Part shown: positions 7,273 to 15,158 of the stretch, in pieces
Position numbering within the stretch: the first letter of the stretch is position 1
Layout: each line of letters opens with the position of its first letter
NCBI RefSeq assembly: GCF_009765995.1
Contig: NZ_LMUI01000029.1
Span: 139,931 to 179,541 of the forward strand
DNA from: Methylocapsa sp. S129
Lineage (GTDB): Bacteria; Pseudomonadota; Alphaproteobacteria; Rhizobiales; Beijerinckiaceae
DNA: 39,611 nt
Direction: 5' to 3'
Translations under genes and position numbers: made by a program
The notes under the pieces: generated by a model
Seen by the model: the letters and a program-made list of their open reading frames with translations, nothing else
The model's database searches: none
What the model was told of the DNA's origin: nothing

Positions 7273-7992
7273 CCGAAGATCGTGCAGGCGGGCACCGCGC
7301 GTTCCTTTTGGACCTCGAATACCCAATTGTCGGGCGAGCCTGACGAAGACCACATGCACTCTTGTTGCCGTTGGCGCGCGCCCGGTGGTGACAACGAAGA
7401 GATCGTCGCTATCGCCGTCCCATTTTTCTCGAATGGCAAGATAGTCATCCAACGCGCGGCGTGTGCTGGAGTGGAGAGGCACGAGTCGACTCTTGTCGAA
7501 CTTGCCGGTTCTCAGAATGAGGCCGTCATCTGTCAGATCTCCGCGTTTAAGCGCCAATGCTTCGGAGATGCGGATGCCGGTCGCGGCCAATAGACCGAAT
7601 ATGTAATGATAGGTGTACGGGCTGATTGTCCCCTGCGGGGAGACCTCCAGCGCCGCCTGCATGATTGCGGTCACCTGATCCGGCCGCAATATGTGTGGGG
7701 CCGGACGCGGGCGCCTGCCTCGACCAAAAATGCCCGCAGGCAGTACCTCATGCCGAGCGTCCTCCGCGTTTAGGAAGAGAGAAAACCGGCGAACCGTGTC
7801 ACACCAGGTTCTTGCGCTGTTGGGCGTTGAGGCGGTCGCGCACCAGCTCCGAATGCGAACCGCGGTGATGTACCGATCGCCCAATGCTTCGGCGTGGGCC
7901 GCAAACAGTCCGAGAATGCGCTCCTGCTGATTAAAAGACAGACCAAGCTGCCGCTGCAGGGCCACATAGCGATCAACGTCTTGGTTCAGCAT
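7270..7992 (-). pseudogene. ritB of RIT-2, 5' fragment
   Basis: The first 241 codons of a RitB recombinase, start ATG at 7992, overlapping the ritA stop (7986-7988). The N-terminus is MLNQDVDRYVALQRQLG; the catalytic Arg lies in TGIRISEALAL and Lys in TGKFDKSRLV. The frame reaches the HxxR box (GARLHDLRH) and then runs into RIT-1 sequence, which adds 21 foreign codons (NSECRIIPSGDPNGV and on) before a stop at 7204. The catalytic His and Tyr are missing, so any product is inactive. The rest of the gene is at 3626-3823. Confidence 0.88.
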
Positions 7993-9518
7993 GACGCGAT
8001 CTCCGGCCAGGGCTGAACCACGCGTTGAAGCATCGTCGTATCGACCTTCGCGTAGATGGTTGTTGTGCTCCTATGGCTGTGCCGAAGTACAGTCCCAACC
8101 GCGTCGAGACTCGCGCCTGAGCGCAGCATGTTGGTACCAAGCGAGTGGCGAAACACATGCGAGCCGGTCGGCACATCATCGATGCCGGCGCGTGCCAGCA
8201 CGCGCGAGACAATGCCGGCGATCTCGGCTGACGACGAAAACGGCCGAAATGGCGCCTGGACACGCAGAAATACGCGATCTGTCGAGGCGGGCGGTCTGGC
8301 CTGGCGTAAGTAGGCCAGCAGCGCCTCTCCCACATCCTGCGGCAATGGCAACATGCTCGGACGTCGCCCCTTGCCTTTGACGCGAATCCGCCCATTTGCC
8401 CAATCCACGTCGGGTAAGCGTAAGGCCCAGACGTCGCCCGCGCGCAGGCCCAGTCGCGCCAAGAGAAGTATGATGGCCTTATCGCGAATCTCGACTGGCG
8501 TGGTTGTGTCACAAGACGCGATTATCCTCTCGATCGTCGCCTGTGGGGCGTGGCGGGGAAGCTTTATGCTGCGACGGCGCGCCGGGGGAACGACGTAGGA
8601 AAGTTCCGGACGGCATTCGCCGCGTGCGGATAGAAAGCGCAAATAGGCGCGCAACACCGTCACGGTCATCCGTACTGAAGAGCGTGATCGAGACTGCGGC
8701 TGCTTGAGCACGATGTCGCGCAACATGGCTGCATCGTAAGCTGCCGGATCGAGTGGCAGCTTCGAAAGCCATCGCGTTACTTCCTGGACGTAGCGGCGGA
8801 TTGTCCCCGCCGTGGCGCCGCGTTGCCGCTCAAGCCATGAGCGGAATGCCGTGATCCGGTGATCTTCTTGGACCCCAGAGACAATGGCCGGTTGAAGCAC
8901 GCCGCGAGCCCGGAGGAATCCGACGAAGCGGCGTGCGCCCCGGCGGCGATGCTTTTGTCCCGTTGGCTCCGCCAACTTCGCGCGCTTGCGCGTTATCGGA
9001 CACCGGCAGAGATGCCGGGCGAACCGCTCTATAACGTCATCGTCAATATCGCGCCCAAGTTGGCGTGAGAACCGCAGCCAGCACGAAAAATGCTCGGCTT
9101 CCGAGCAGTACCCGCGCCAGATGACCCGGCTGTATCCCTCGGTACTCAAGTCCTTGGCGTAGTCACCGAGGTGTGCGTCGATGCATCCCGCGCCACCCGC
9201 GACTGGGATATCACCTGCATCTTCAAGAAACCGCACGAGCCGGCGAGTGTGACTGAGATAGAGGTCCGTGGAGACTTGGTGCGCGCTGTATCGTGGGCAT
9301 CGGCATCGATGTCGCCGGAATCGCTGAACGATGGACTCGTCCACACTGCTGAGAGCGATTGCTCGTTTGTCGAGCCAGAAGAGAAAGTGACGCGCCGCGC
9401 TCTTATACTGCCTGCCGTCGCCGGTGAGCCCGTTCTTGGCAAGATGATCAAGGAATCGGACTGCGGGCGTGTAGTCCGGCGGGCGGCAATCACTGGAGGG
9501 GTAGAGGGATGCGGTCAA
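7986..9518 (-). CDS. Tyrosine recombinase, RitA of RIT-2 (long form)
   Basis: A 510-residue recombinase, about 100 residues longer than RitA of RIT-1. The extra length is at the N-terminus, where two helical SAM-like segments follow each other (about residues 15-110 and 115-210) before the usual core-binding domain. Catalytic residues: Arg in LGLRAGDVW, Lys in KGKGRRPS, HVFRHSLG, His in LRHSHRST and Tyr in TIYAKVD. I place the start at the TTG codon at 9518 because AAGGAG lies seven bases before it; the frame is open up to a TTG at 9566 that has no good site. The gene is intact and could still act together with RitC, but its RitB partner is broken. Confidence 0.88.
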   Translation of the reverse strand: MTASLYPSSDCRPPDYTPAVRFLDHLAKNGLTGDGRQYKSAARHFLFWLDKRAIALSSVDESIVQRFRRHRCRCPRYSAHQVSTDLYLSHTRRLVRFLEDAGDIPVAGGAGCIDAHLGDYAKDLSTEGYSRVIWRGYCSEAEHFSCWLRFSRQLGRDIDDDVIERFARHLCRCPITRKRAKLAEPTGQKHRRRGARRFVGFLRARGVLQPAIVSGVQEDHRITAFRSWLERQRGATAGTIRRYVQEVTRWLSKLPLDPAAYDAAMLRDIVLKQPQSRSRSSVRMTVTVLRAYLRFLSARGECRPELSYVVPPARRRSIKLPRHAPQATIERIIASCDTTTPVEIRDKAIILLLARLGLRAGDVWALRLPDVDWANGRIRVKGKGRRPSMLPLPQDVGEALLAYLRQARPPASTDRVFLRVQAPFRPFSSSAEIAGIVSRVLARAGIDDVPTGSHVFRHSLGTNMLRSGASLDAVGTVLRHSHRSTTTIYAKVDTTMLQRVVQPWPEIASC

Positions 9519-9580
9519 GTGGTAGCTCCTTCGTGTTGAGAGAAACGCGAGAGGGAGCTTAGCCAACCAGGAGAAATATT

Positions 9581-9670
9581 ATGCCGAGCAACAAACCCAA
9601 AAAACGCAGGAATAAGGGGCCAATCTGGCTGGATCACCCCATAACGACGGACGCCAGAGAATACGTGTAA
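9581..9670 (+). CDS. 29-residue basic peptide at the ritA end of RIT-2
   Basis: A short ORF reading MPSNKPKKRRNKGPIWLDHP and ending DAREYV. It has a textbook ribosome binding site (AGGAG at 9569-9573, seven bases before ATG), better than that of most genes here. It is divergent from ritA, whose start is 62 bases away, and its TAA stop is the first three bases of the 20-base palindrome. The basic KPKKRRNK stretch would suit DNA or RNA binding. I recognise no family. It may be a small regulator or accessory factor of the element, or chance; the strong ribosome site argues for the former. Confidence 0.45.
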   Translation: MPSNKPKKRRNKGPIWLDHPITTDAREYV

Positions 9671-9687
9671 TGCCGAATTCGGCATTA
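9668..9687. repeat. 20-base perfect palindrome at the ritA end of RIT-2
   Basis: TAATGCCGAATTCGGCATTA is its own reverse complement and shares the core CCGAATTCGG with the palindrome of RIT-1. On the minus strand it directly follows TATGTC (9688-9693), the last codons of the interrupted strawberry-notch gene, and it supplies the TAA that now ends that gene. Confidence 0.85.
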
Positions 9688-12228
9688 GACATACTCACGC
9701 GGCGTGATGTCGACTTGAATGTCCGTCCATTCCTCCGTCGGAATATCGGCGAGTCTTCGCTCCAGCAGCGCCTCGCCGGTCGAAACGATCTGGATCACTG
9801 AGGCGTGGCCGGCGGAAAGGTCGCTCTCAATCGAAGCGATCAGCGTCGGCGTCTTCATCGCTGTGATCAGGTGATTGAAGAAACGCTGCTTGCTCGATTC
9901 GAAAGCCGAGAGCGCCGCCGACATCGCCTGGCCGTTGAGCGTCCCGCGCTCGGAACGGATGTTCGACGCCTTCATCGCCTCCCTCAGATTATTGTGTATG
10001 ATCTGGAATGCGAGGGCATAGGCGTCGTAGATGCGGATCTGATCCGGCGTGAGTTGGTACTCGACGAGCTCGTATTCGACGCCTTCGTAGGAGAGCGACC
10101 GCGCGGCGTAGAGGCCGAGCGCCTTAAGATCTCGCGCCAGCACCTCCATGGCGGCGACGCCTCCTTCCTCGATGGCGGTGACGAACTCGGTGCGATTGGC
10201 GAAGGGAAAGTCGACGCCGCCCCACAGGCCAAGTCTTTGTGCATAGGCGAGGTTCTCGACGGTGGTCGCGCCGGTCGCCGAGACATAGAGGACGCGGGCG
10301 TCCGGCAGGGCGTGCTGCAGCCGCAGCCCAGCCTTGCCCTGCTGGGATGCGGCTTGATCGCCTCGTGCCGTCTTGCCGCCGGCGGCGTTGGCCATCGCAT
10401 GGGCTTCGTCGAACACGATGACGCCGTCGAAGTCCCGCCCCAGCCAATCGACGATCTGCTGGACCCGGCTCACCCTGCCCTCGCGCTCCTGCGAACGGAT
10501 GGTCGCATAGGTCGTGAAGAGGATGCCTTCCTCGAGCCGGATCGGCATGCCCTGACGGAAGCGCGAGAGCGGCGTGACCAGAAGCCGTTCCTGGCCGAGC
10601 GCGGACCAGTCACGCTGGGCGTCCTCGAGCAATTTATCCGACTTCGACACCCAGACGGCGCGACGACGGCCTCGCAGCCAATTGTCCAGCAACACGCCGG
10701 CGACCTGGCGACCCTTGCCGGCGCCGGTGCCGTCGCCAAGGAACCAGCCGCGGCGGAAACGCACCGAATTCTCGGCGTCGTCAGGCGCCGCGGAAACGAG
10801 GTCATAAGTGGCGTCGACCGTCCACGCGCCGTCGAGGTGGCCTGAATGCGCCTCTCCCGCATAGATGACGCTTTCGAGTTGGGCGTCGGAGAGGGGGCCG
10901 TCGGCGGCGGCATTTGCCGGAAGGAGCGGTCGATAACTCGGCTTCGGCGGCGCCACCGATGCCATGGCCGCCGATTGCACGAGCATCGTCGGATGCGGCC
11001 TGGCGTCCGGAATCCGGATGGATTGCAGAACGTAACCTTCGTAGATCGCGTCCGACAGCGATCCGCCGTTGACCGGCTTCCAATCGGCCGTCTCGTATTC
11101 GAGTTCGATCGCCGAAGGTTCGGCGCGCGGGGTAGGGGAGGGCGCGCGCGCTGATCGCGGACGCTGCGTAATGGGCGCCGCTCGGCGAACGGCGGGAGCG
11201 GGTATCGAAGTCGGTGCAACCGGCGCGCGGGCCGGCACGTCGGTCAGCACCCATTCGAGCAGAGTGGCGACATCGGCCGTCGCCCGCGGCGTCGGAAATC
11301 TCGCCGGGTTCTCGGCCGGCACCTTGTCGATCACCGTGAGCCGCGTCTCGATCGTCGTGCCGTGCGGCGCGTAGACCTTGCCGTCGATCGCGGCGGAAAA
11401 CACGACGCGCCCGCGTTCCTGGAGAGTGATGAAGGCCTCGCGCCATTGCGGCGCATCAGGCGAGAGCCCCGCGCCCGTGATGGCGACGAGGCGTCCGCCA
11501 TCCGCCAGTCGCGCAAAAGCCGACAAGATGTGCCGAAGGGCGGCGTCGCGGACCTTGCCATCGACATGCGCGGCGACGGAGAAGGGCGGGTTCATCAGCA
11601 CGACGCTCGGCCGGACGGCGCGATCGAGACGATCGTCGATTTGCGCCGCGTCGTGGCGCGTAACCGCGACTTCCGGGAACACCAGGCCGAGGAGATCGGC
11701 GCGAACGTCGGCGAGTTCGTTGAGCGCCAGGGTGACGCCATCCCGCTCGGTGAGAACCGCCAGCAGCCCCGTGCCAGCCGACGGCTCGAGGACAACGTCG
11801 CCCTGGACAAATGCACCCGCGGTCGCCGCGGCGAAGCCAAGACCGAGCGGCGTCGAGAACTGCTGATACGCTTGGCTCTCATCGGAGCGGCGCGTCTGCG
11901 TCGGCAGCAAGCCTGCGACGCGTGACAGCATGGCGAGGAGGCGCGCAGGCGTAGGAGCCTGGCGTCGCATCGCTGCGCCGTATCGCCGGAGAAAGAGGAC
12001 CTGCGCGACCTCGCAGGCCTCACAGCCGTCCTTCCATAGCCAAGCCCCTTCGGCGTCCGAGCCGCCGAAGGCCGCATCCATGGTGGAACGCAAAGCCGCG
12101 GCGCCGATAGCGCGACCGGCGGCCAGGGCGGGAAGGATCATCTCGGCGGCGCGCAGAATGCGCGGGGCCTTGTCAACAGTCGAGGGAGAGTTGGCGGCAG
12201 GGAGCGGCGCCGGAACGTGATGGTTCAT
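9685..12228 (-). pseudogene. Methyltransferase/helicase of strawberry-notch (DarB-like) type, 3'-truncated by RIT-2
   Basis: 847 residues remain of a protein normally about 1,300-1,500 long. An N-terminal DNA methyltransferase domain shows EPSAGTG (about residue 150) and the NPPF motif (about 212), as in adenine methyltransferases. The helicase part shows Walker A GDGTGAGKGRQ, the DEAH-type box VFDEAHAM and the motif III YVSATG. The frame ends DITPREYV and the stop codon lies inside the RIT-2 palindrome, so the C-terminal helicase domain is gone. Proteins with this fusion include phage P1 DarB, which protects incoming DNA from restriction; a similar role on a conjugative element is inference. 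The start ATG 12228 has only a weak GGA box; a GC hairpin lies upstream at 12287-12309. The protein may still be made but should lack helicase activity. Confidence 0.85.
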
Positions 12229-12286
12229 GATGCGGGATCCAGGAGAGCGAGTCGGAACGATCCGCCGGATGCTCTCTCTCGATCCC

Positions 12287-12309
12287 GGCCGGACCGTCCC
12301 TTTCCGGCC
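12287..12309 (-). repeat. Hairpin upstream of the strawberry-notch gene
   Basis: GGCCGGA at 12287-12293 pairs with TCCGGCC at 12303-12309. It lies between the small upstream gene and the strawberry-notch start and belongs to a series of similar leader hairpins in this gene block. Confidence 0.5.
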
Positions 12310-12324
12310 TGCCTCTCGCTCTTA

Positions 12325-12495
12325 TCAGGCCGCAGCCTTGACGCCGCGCCACCAGGCGTCGCGCTCCTCCGGCGTCGCGTTCGCCAGACGTAGCAAAAGA
12401 TCGCCGTGACGAGCGAGCGGCTCTCGTGGCCGACGACGGCCATCGTGCGGCTTTACCCCAATCAGGCTTGTGGCCCGATCAGCGGGAACTCTCAC
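12325..12495 (-). CDS. Small conserved-looking protein (56 residues)
   Basis: Start GTG at 12495 overlaps the stop of the preceding gene by four bases (GTGA), suggesting translational coupling. The protein reads MRVPADRATSLIGVKPHDGR and ends GDLLLRLANATPEERDAWWR followed by GVKAAA. The charged, tryptophan-containing C-terminus looks like a genuine protein and I have a faint memory of similar tails in plasmid proteins of alphaproteobacteria, but I cannot name a family. It lies in the same operon direction, just upstream of the strawberry-notch gene. Function unknown. Confidence 0.55.
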   Translation of the reverse strand: MRVPADRATSLIGVKPHDGRRRPREPLARHGDLLLRLANATPEERDAWWRGVKAAA

Positions 12496-13235
12496 GTGTG
12501 ATCGATCTGTCGCCGTTCAGCGGCGCGAATCGCCTGAATCGCGGCACGGAACTCGGCCGCGCCGCGCTCCTCGGCGAGGTCGCTATGGTCGACGACCGCG
12601 AGGCACGCGGCGCGGACGTCATCGGCCGTCACATCGGAGGCTGCGATCGTCGTCAGGTCTGGATCGGATTCGATAGCTACGGCAACCTGCTCGCTGACAG
12701 CCTCTTCGCTAAGACGAAGAAGCACATGCGCGCCGCCGACGATCGGAGCGGCGTCCGACGACAAGAAGTCCTCCAGAATATCGTTCGTCGACTTTCCCCT
12801 GACAGAATCGGCCGTGATCATCACCGCCATGCCGCCGAACCCATCCGGGCGCATCCGGCTGCAGGTGAAGGCCGAAACCGCTGTGACATGATCGAGGGTC
12901 GCCGAACGGCGAACGATGTCTTGGAAAATAAATTCCCACGACATGCCGCTGAGGTCGATTTCGATTGTTTCCTCGTCGACGGCGAGGCTCGCTAGCCGTT
13001 CCGAGACATAGTCGCTTGCGGTGCTCTGAAAGCCCGACGACGCCTCGATGGCTTCCCGCAACGCCGATGCTTCCAATTCAAAGCTGTCGCTGGGTCCGAT
13101 CGAGGTGAAGAAATAGACGCCGTCGCCATCGATCTCCGCCTCAAAGACCTGTCCGAGGATGAGGCGCTCGAGCGGCGTCATGTCGGCGTTCGGAATCGCC
13201 GGCTGTATGACGGTTGGAGTGAAATAGTCGGCCAT
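12492..13235 (-). CDS. Conserved plasmid protein of unknown function (247 residues)
   Basis: Starts ATG at 13235 after GGAGAG, reading MADYFTPTVIQPAIPNADMT. The longer open frame upstream of this start has a different composition and overlaps a decayed gene, so I reject it. The central part, MSWEFIFQDIVRRSATLDHV followed by SRMRPDGFGGMAVMITAD, is acidic and soluble with no membrane segment. I recall similar proteins in plasmid gene blocks with ParB-like and strawberry-notch genes, all without known function. A GC hairpin (13260-13277) lies just upstream of the ribosome site. It is coupled to the small downstream gene by GTGA overlap. Confidence 0.7.
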   Translation of the reverse strand: MADYFTPTVIQPAIPNADMTPLERLILGQVFEAEIDGDGVYFFTSIGPSDSFELEASALREAIEASSGFQSTASDYVSERLASLAVDEETIEIDLSGMSWEFIFQDIVRRSATLDHVTAVSAFTCSRMRPDGFGGMAVMITADSVRGKSTNDILEDFLSSDAAPIVGGAHVLLRLSEEAVSEQVAVAIESDPDLTTIAASDVTADDVRAACLAVVDHSDLAEERGAAEFRAAIQAIRAAERRQIDHT

Positions 13236-13259
13236 TGCGGTCTCTCCAGAATTGAAAAG

Positions 13260-13277
13260 CCCGGCGCTAAGGCCGGG
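13260..13277 (-). repeat. Leader hairpin of the 247-residue gene
   Basis: CCCGGC at 13260-13265 and GCCGGG at 13272-13277; on the minus strand the stem is followed by CTTTTC and then by GGAG of the next gene, so it could act as a weak terminator or attenuator. Confidence 0.55.
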
Positions 13278-13305
13278 TTTCTGAGGGGGAATGAGTAGAT
13301 GCGGT

Positions 13306-13500
13306 TCAAAGACGCCACGCTTGGACGATCTCCTACGCCTGACGATCGTGGACGAGCATGTCGCGCTAGAAGGCGTTACGACCATCGCGTTTTGACGGAT
13401 CGCGGCGCGCTTGGTTTGCGAGCTTGTTGGTGGCGGCGCGAACCAGGTCGCGCCAAGACGCCTAGACATGCACATCGAGACGGAGATGGGTCCCGTACAT
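13306..13500 (-). pseudogene. Small gene with three in-frame TAG codons
   Basis: From ATG 13500 the frame reads MYGTHLRLDVHV, TAG (13462-13464), ASWRDLVRAATNKLANQARR and on to GRNAF, TAG (13366-13368), RDMLVHDRQA, TAG (13333-13335), EIVQAWRL and TGA (13306-13308). The segments between stops look like one continuous helical, basic protein of about 64 residues: the pattern AFxRDML..HxxQAxEIV fits Tyr at the second stop and Gln at the third, each one base change from TAG. The start is two bases after the stop of the DUF6915-like gene and has GGAGA ten bases before it, so it was once part of the operon. Frame is kept throughout and all three stops are amber. Decay by point mutation is the simplest reading; suppression is possible but unsupported, since other genes here end in TAG. 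Confidence 0.6.
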
Positions 13501-13502
13501 GA

Positions 13503-13883
13503 TCAACCGGTCTCCGCGGAGGTTGATGAAGCAAACGCCGAGTCGATCTCCTTTTCGAGACGTTGCGCCCGACCCATCCATGGTTCCGGGCGCATGCAGC
13601 GCACCCAATCGGCAAACGACGGAATGAAGCCGAGGTCTTCGATCACATGCTGCTCGCCCACGCAGCGCGTCGGAATGATCCGGCCCGACGACAGCGTAAG
13701 AGTTGGACCGAAGATCGTCTCGGCCATAAAGATGCCCTCCGTGTGGTGTCGCAGGGCGCGATGGCGAAAGTCAGCGGTGATCCGCTTCGAAGCGTCGAAC
13801 CAGTTATGAACCGCCATACAGTCGTCGACGCTTCCGCCCCATTTCTTCACTGAGGAAAGTGCGTGATGGTAGGGATTAGCCAT
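13503..13883 (-). CDS. DUF6915-like protein
   Basis: A 126-residue protein beginning MANPYHHALSSVKKWGGSVD, with WFDASKRITADFRHRALRHH in the middle and PTRCVGEQHVIEDLG near residue 75. The combination of a WFD box, the FRHRALRHH helix and GEQHVxEDLG is what I recall as DUF6915, small soluble proteins of unknown function that are widespread on plasmids and integrative elements of alphaproteobacteria. The start follows GGGAGGAAGCC. The next gene (the amber-containing one) starts two bases after its stop; the gene before it (DUF6878-like) ends 11 bases upstream, so these are one transcription unit. Confidence 0.75.
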   Translation of the reverse strand: MANPYHHALSSVKKWGGSVDDCMAVHNWFDASKRITADFRHRALRHHTEGIFMAETIFGPTLTLSSGRIIPTRCVGEQHVIEDLGFIPSFADWVRCMRPEPWMGRAQRLEKEIDSAFASSTSAETG

Positions 13884-13894
13884 GGCTTCCTCCC

Positions 13895-14365
13895 TCAGAA
13901 TTCGTGGGAATAATTTACGGACGCTGTATAGCGTTCGTTGTAATCCAGGCGGATCGTCCGATCGGCGACGTCGAACGTGAACTCGCCATAGGCGCCATCA
14001 TTGTCCTCCCAGCCGTCATGCGCGCTGCCGAGGAAGTCGTAGATGAGCTTCTCGATCGCGTCGGCGAGAGACATTGACTGTCTTTGAGGTTCTCGTTCGC
14101 CCCAGATTGAGGTGGCGATCTCGACCGTGGCGGCGGGCAGGGTATCGACGGCGCCTTCGATCTCGAGACGTTCGATTTGGCCGCTGTCGCCGTAGCCATC
14201 GAAGGTGACAACGACGGTCGCGATCCCAGCGGCGTCGAGCGCGTCAAAGACGACGGTCTTGTTGTGGAGGTGAAGTTCGACGCAAAGGCGATGATGCGAA
14301 ATGCGATCGGACTTCCCGTCGTCTCCCGTTGCCACCATTGGATCGATATCCATTGGTTCTGTCAC
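13895..14365 (-). CDS. DUF6878-like protein
   Basis: A 156-residue acidic protein. Typical segments are VVVTFDGYGDSGQIERLEIE, the helix ADAIEKLIYDFLGSAHDGWE and the C-terminal GAYGEFTFDVADRTIRLDYN, which I recall as DUF6878. The start is GTG at 14365, six bases after AGGAG (14372-14376); the ATG at 14398 lies upstream of that site and is rejected. Function is not known. A leader hairpin (14387-14403) sits just upstream of the ribosome site, and the DUF6915-like gene follows after 11 bases. Confidence 0.75.
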   Translation of the reverse strand: MTEPMDIDPMVATGDDGKSDRISHHRLCVELHLHNKTVVFDALDAAGIATVVVTFDGYGDSGQIERLEIEGAVDTLPAATVEIATSIWGEREPQRQSMSLADAIEKLIYDFLGSAHDGWEDNDGAYGEFTFDVADRTIRLDYNERYTASVNYSHEF

Positions 14366-14386
14366 GACAATCTCCTGAAACATAAA

Positions 14387-14403
14387 GCCCGGCGACACCG
14401 GGC
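14387..14403 (-). repeat. Leader hairpin of the DUF6878-like gene
   Basis: GCCCGG at 14387-14392 and CCGGGC at 14398-14403, directly upstream of the AGGAG box on the minus strand. Same type as the hairpins before the neighbouring genes. Confidence 0.55.
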
Positions 14404-14452
14404 GAGGGAATGGAATGAGCGTCGATGGGCCGGACCCACCGACGCGACGTCG

Positions 14453-15088
14453 TCAGGGCGCAATCGGAACCGCGCGATATTCGATTGGCTGGCCGCCGAT
14501 GAAGGTCGGAACCAGCGCCCTCGCGCGGGCGCAAGCCGCCTCGGCGTCAGCGAGGGTTGGAAAGCGCATCGCCTGCTGGAGCGAGGAAGCGCATGTTCCC
14601 CACTTTACATCCCAGCCGCAGAGGTAATCCATCTCACCGTGATGATTGATGATGCGAGCGACGACATAAGATATCGACGCCTCGGACGACTCCTCGTCTG
14701 GATTGTTGGCGCCAATGAGGATCGCCTCCGCCTTCGCGATAGCGTCCCGCGCGCGCGGAGCCCAGAATTTCCGGTCCACCTCGTCGAGCGGGCGCTCGTG
14801 CGCAAAAATCTTCAGAAGTCCGAGCAACGTCTCGAAAAGGTCGACCTTGCGCTGGCCGGTCTCCTCAAATCGCGACGGGACGGCCTCAGCCCGACCGGAA
14901 TAGGCCGTTTCGCCGCGCCACGCGCCCGAGACATAGGCGTCGCCCGTGGCCTCATAGTCGCGCCTCTGGTCGTCCCAATCGTCGTCTTCGACAGCGAGGC
15001 GGCACGCCTGCTCGACGGTATCTGCCGCATAGGTTCGATGGCGAAAGAGGGGAAGGCGATAGGTGGTTTCGATCGTGAAGACTGGCAT
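14453..15088 (-). CDS. Conserved plasmid protein of unknown function (211 residues)
   Basis: Starts MPVFTIETTYRLPLFRHRTY. ATG 15088 is chosen over ATG 15094 because AGGAG lies seven bases before it and only one base before the other. The first 50 residues contain RHRTYAADTVEQACRLAVED, a pattern of small proteins with a YxAxTxExA helix. The later part has a helical segment (LFETLLGLLKIFAHERPLDE) and a Cys/Trp-containing stretch (YLCGWDVKWGTCASS). No membrane segment. I recognise no named domain; placement in the ParB/Sno gene block suggests a plasmid or element backbone role. Confidence 0.65.
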   Translation of the reverse strand: MPVFTIETTYRLPLFRHRTYAADTVEQACRLAVEDDDWDDQRRDYEATGDAYVSGAWRGETAYSGRAEAVPSRFEETGQRKVDLFETLLGLLKIFAHERPLDEVDRKFWAPRARDAIAKAEAILIGANNPDEESSEASISYVVARIINHHGEMDYLCGWDVKWGTCASSLQQAMRFPTLADAEAACARARALVPTFIGGQPIEYRAVPIAP

Positions 15089-15110
15089 CGTCATACTCCT
15101 GAAAATGAAT

Positions 15111-15134
15111 GAGCCCGGCGCGATGGCCGGGCTC
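15111..15134 (-). repeat. Leader hairpin of the 211-residue gene
   Basis: A perfect 9-base stem, GAGCCCGGC at 15111-15119 and GCCGGGCTC at 15126-15134, followed on the minus strand by ATTCATTTTC and AGGAG. The strongest of the leader hairpins in this block. Confidence 0.6.
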
Positions 15135-15158
15135 GTGGGAGTGGTTTTCGAGAGGGAG

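Larger units (their letters stand above)
2597..9687 (-). mobile_element. RIT-2: Recombinase-In-Trio element, disrupted by RIT-1
   Basis: Three overlapping tyrosine recombinase genes on the minus strand: ritA (7986-9518), ritB (5' part 7270-7992, 3' part 3626-3823) and ritC (2638-3633). This is the established RIT layout. The ritA end is set by a 20-base palindrome (9668-9687) that abuts the cut strawberry-notch gene. The ritC end is less certain: an imperfect inverted repeat at 2602-2625 (GTTATCGGC, then GCCGTAAC) inside outer arms CAGGAGT (2597-2603) and ACTCCTG (2629-2635) is the best candidate. RIT-1 is inserted in ritB, so ritB is broken and the element is probably not autonomous now. The missing 3' half of the strawberry-notch gene is not found on the far side, so DNA was lost or rearranged after or during insertion. 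Confidence 0.75.

Noticed and set aside
13306-13500. Recoding of TAG as a sense codon in this organism
   Set aside because: The response regulator (24039-24398) and the small membrane protein (22339-22470) end naturally at TAG, and no long gene other than the SDR has an internal TAG. Point decay explains the cases.
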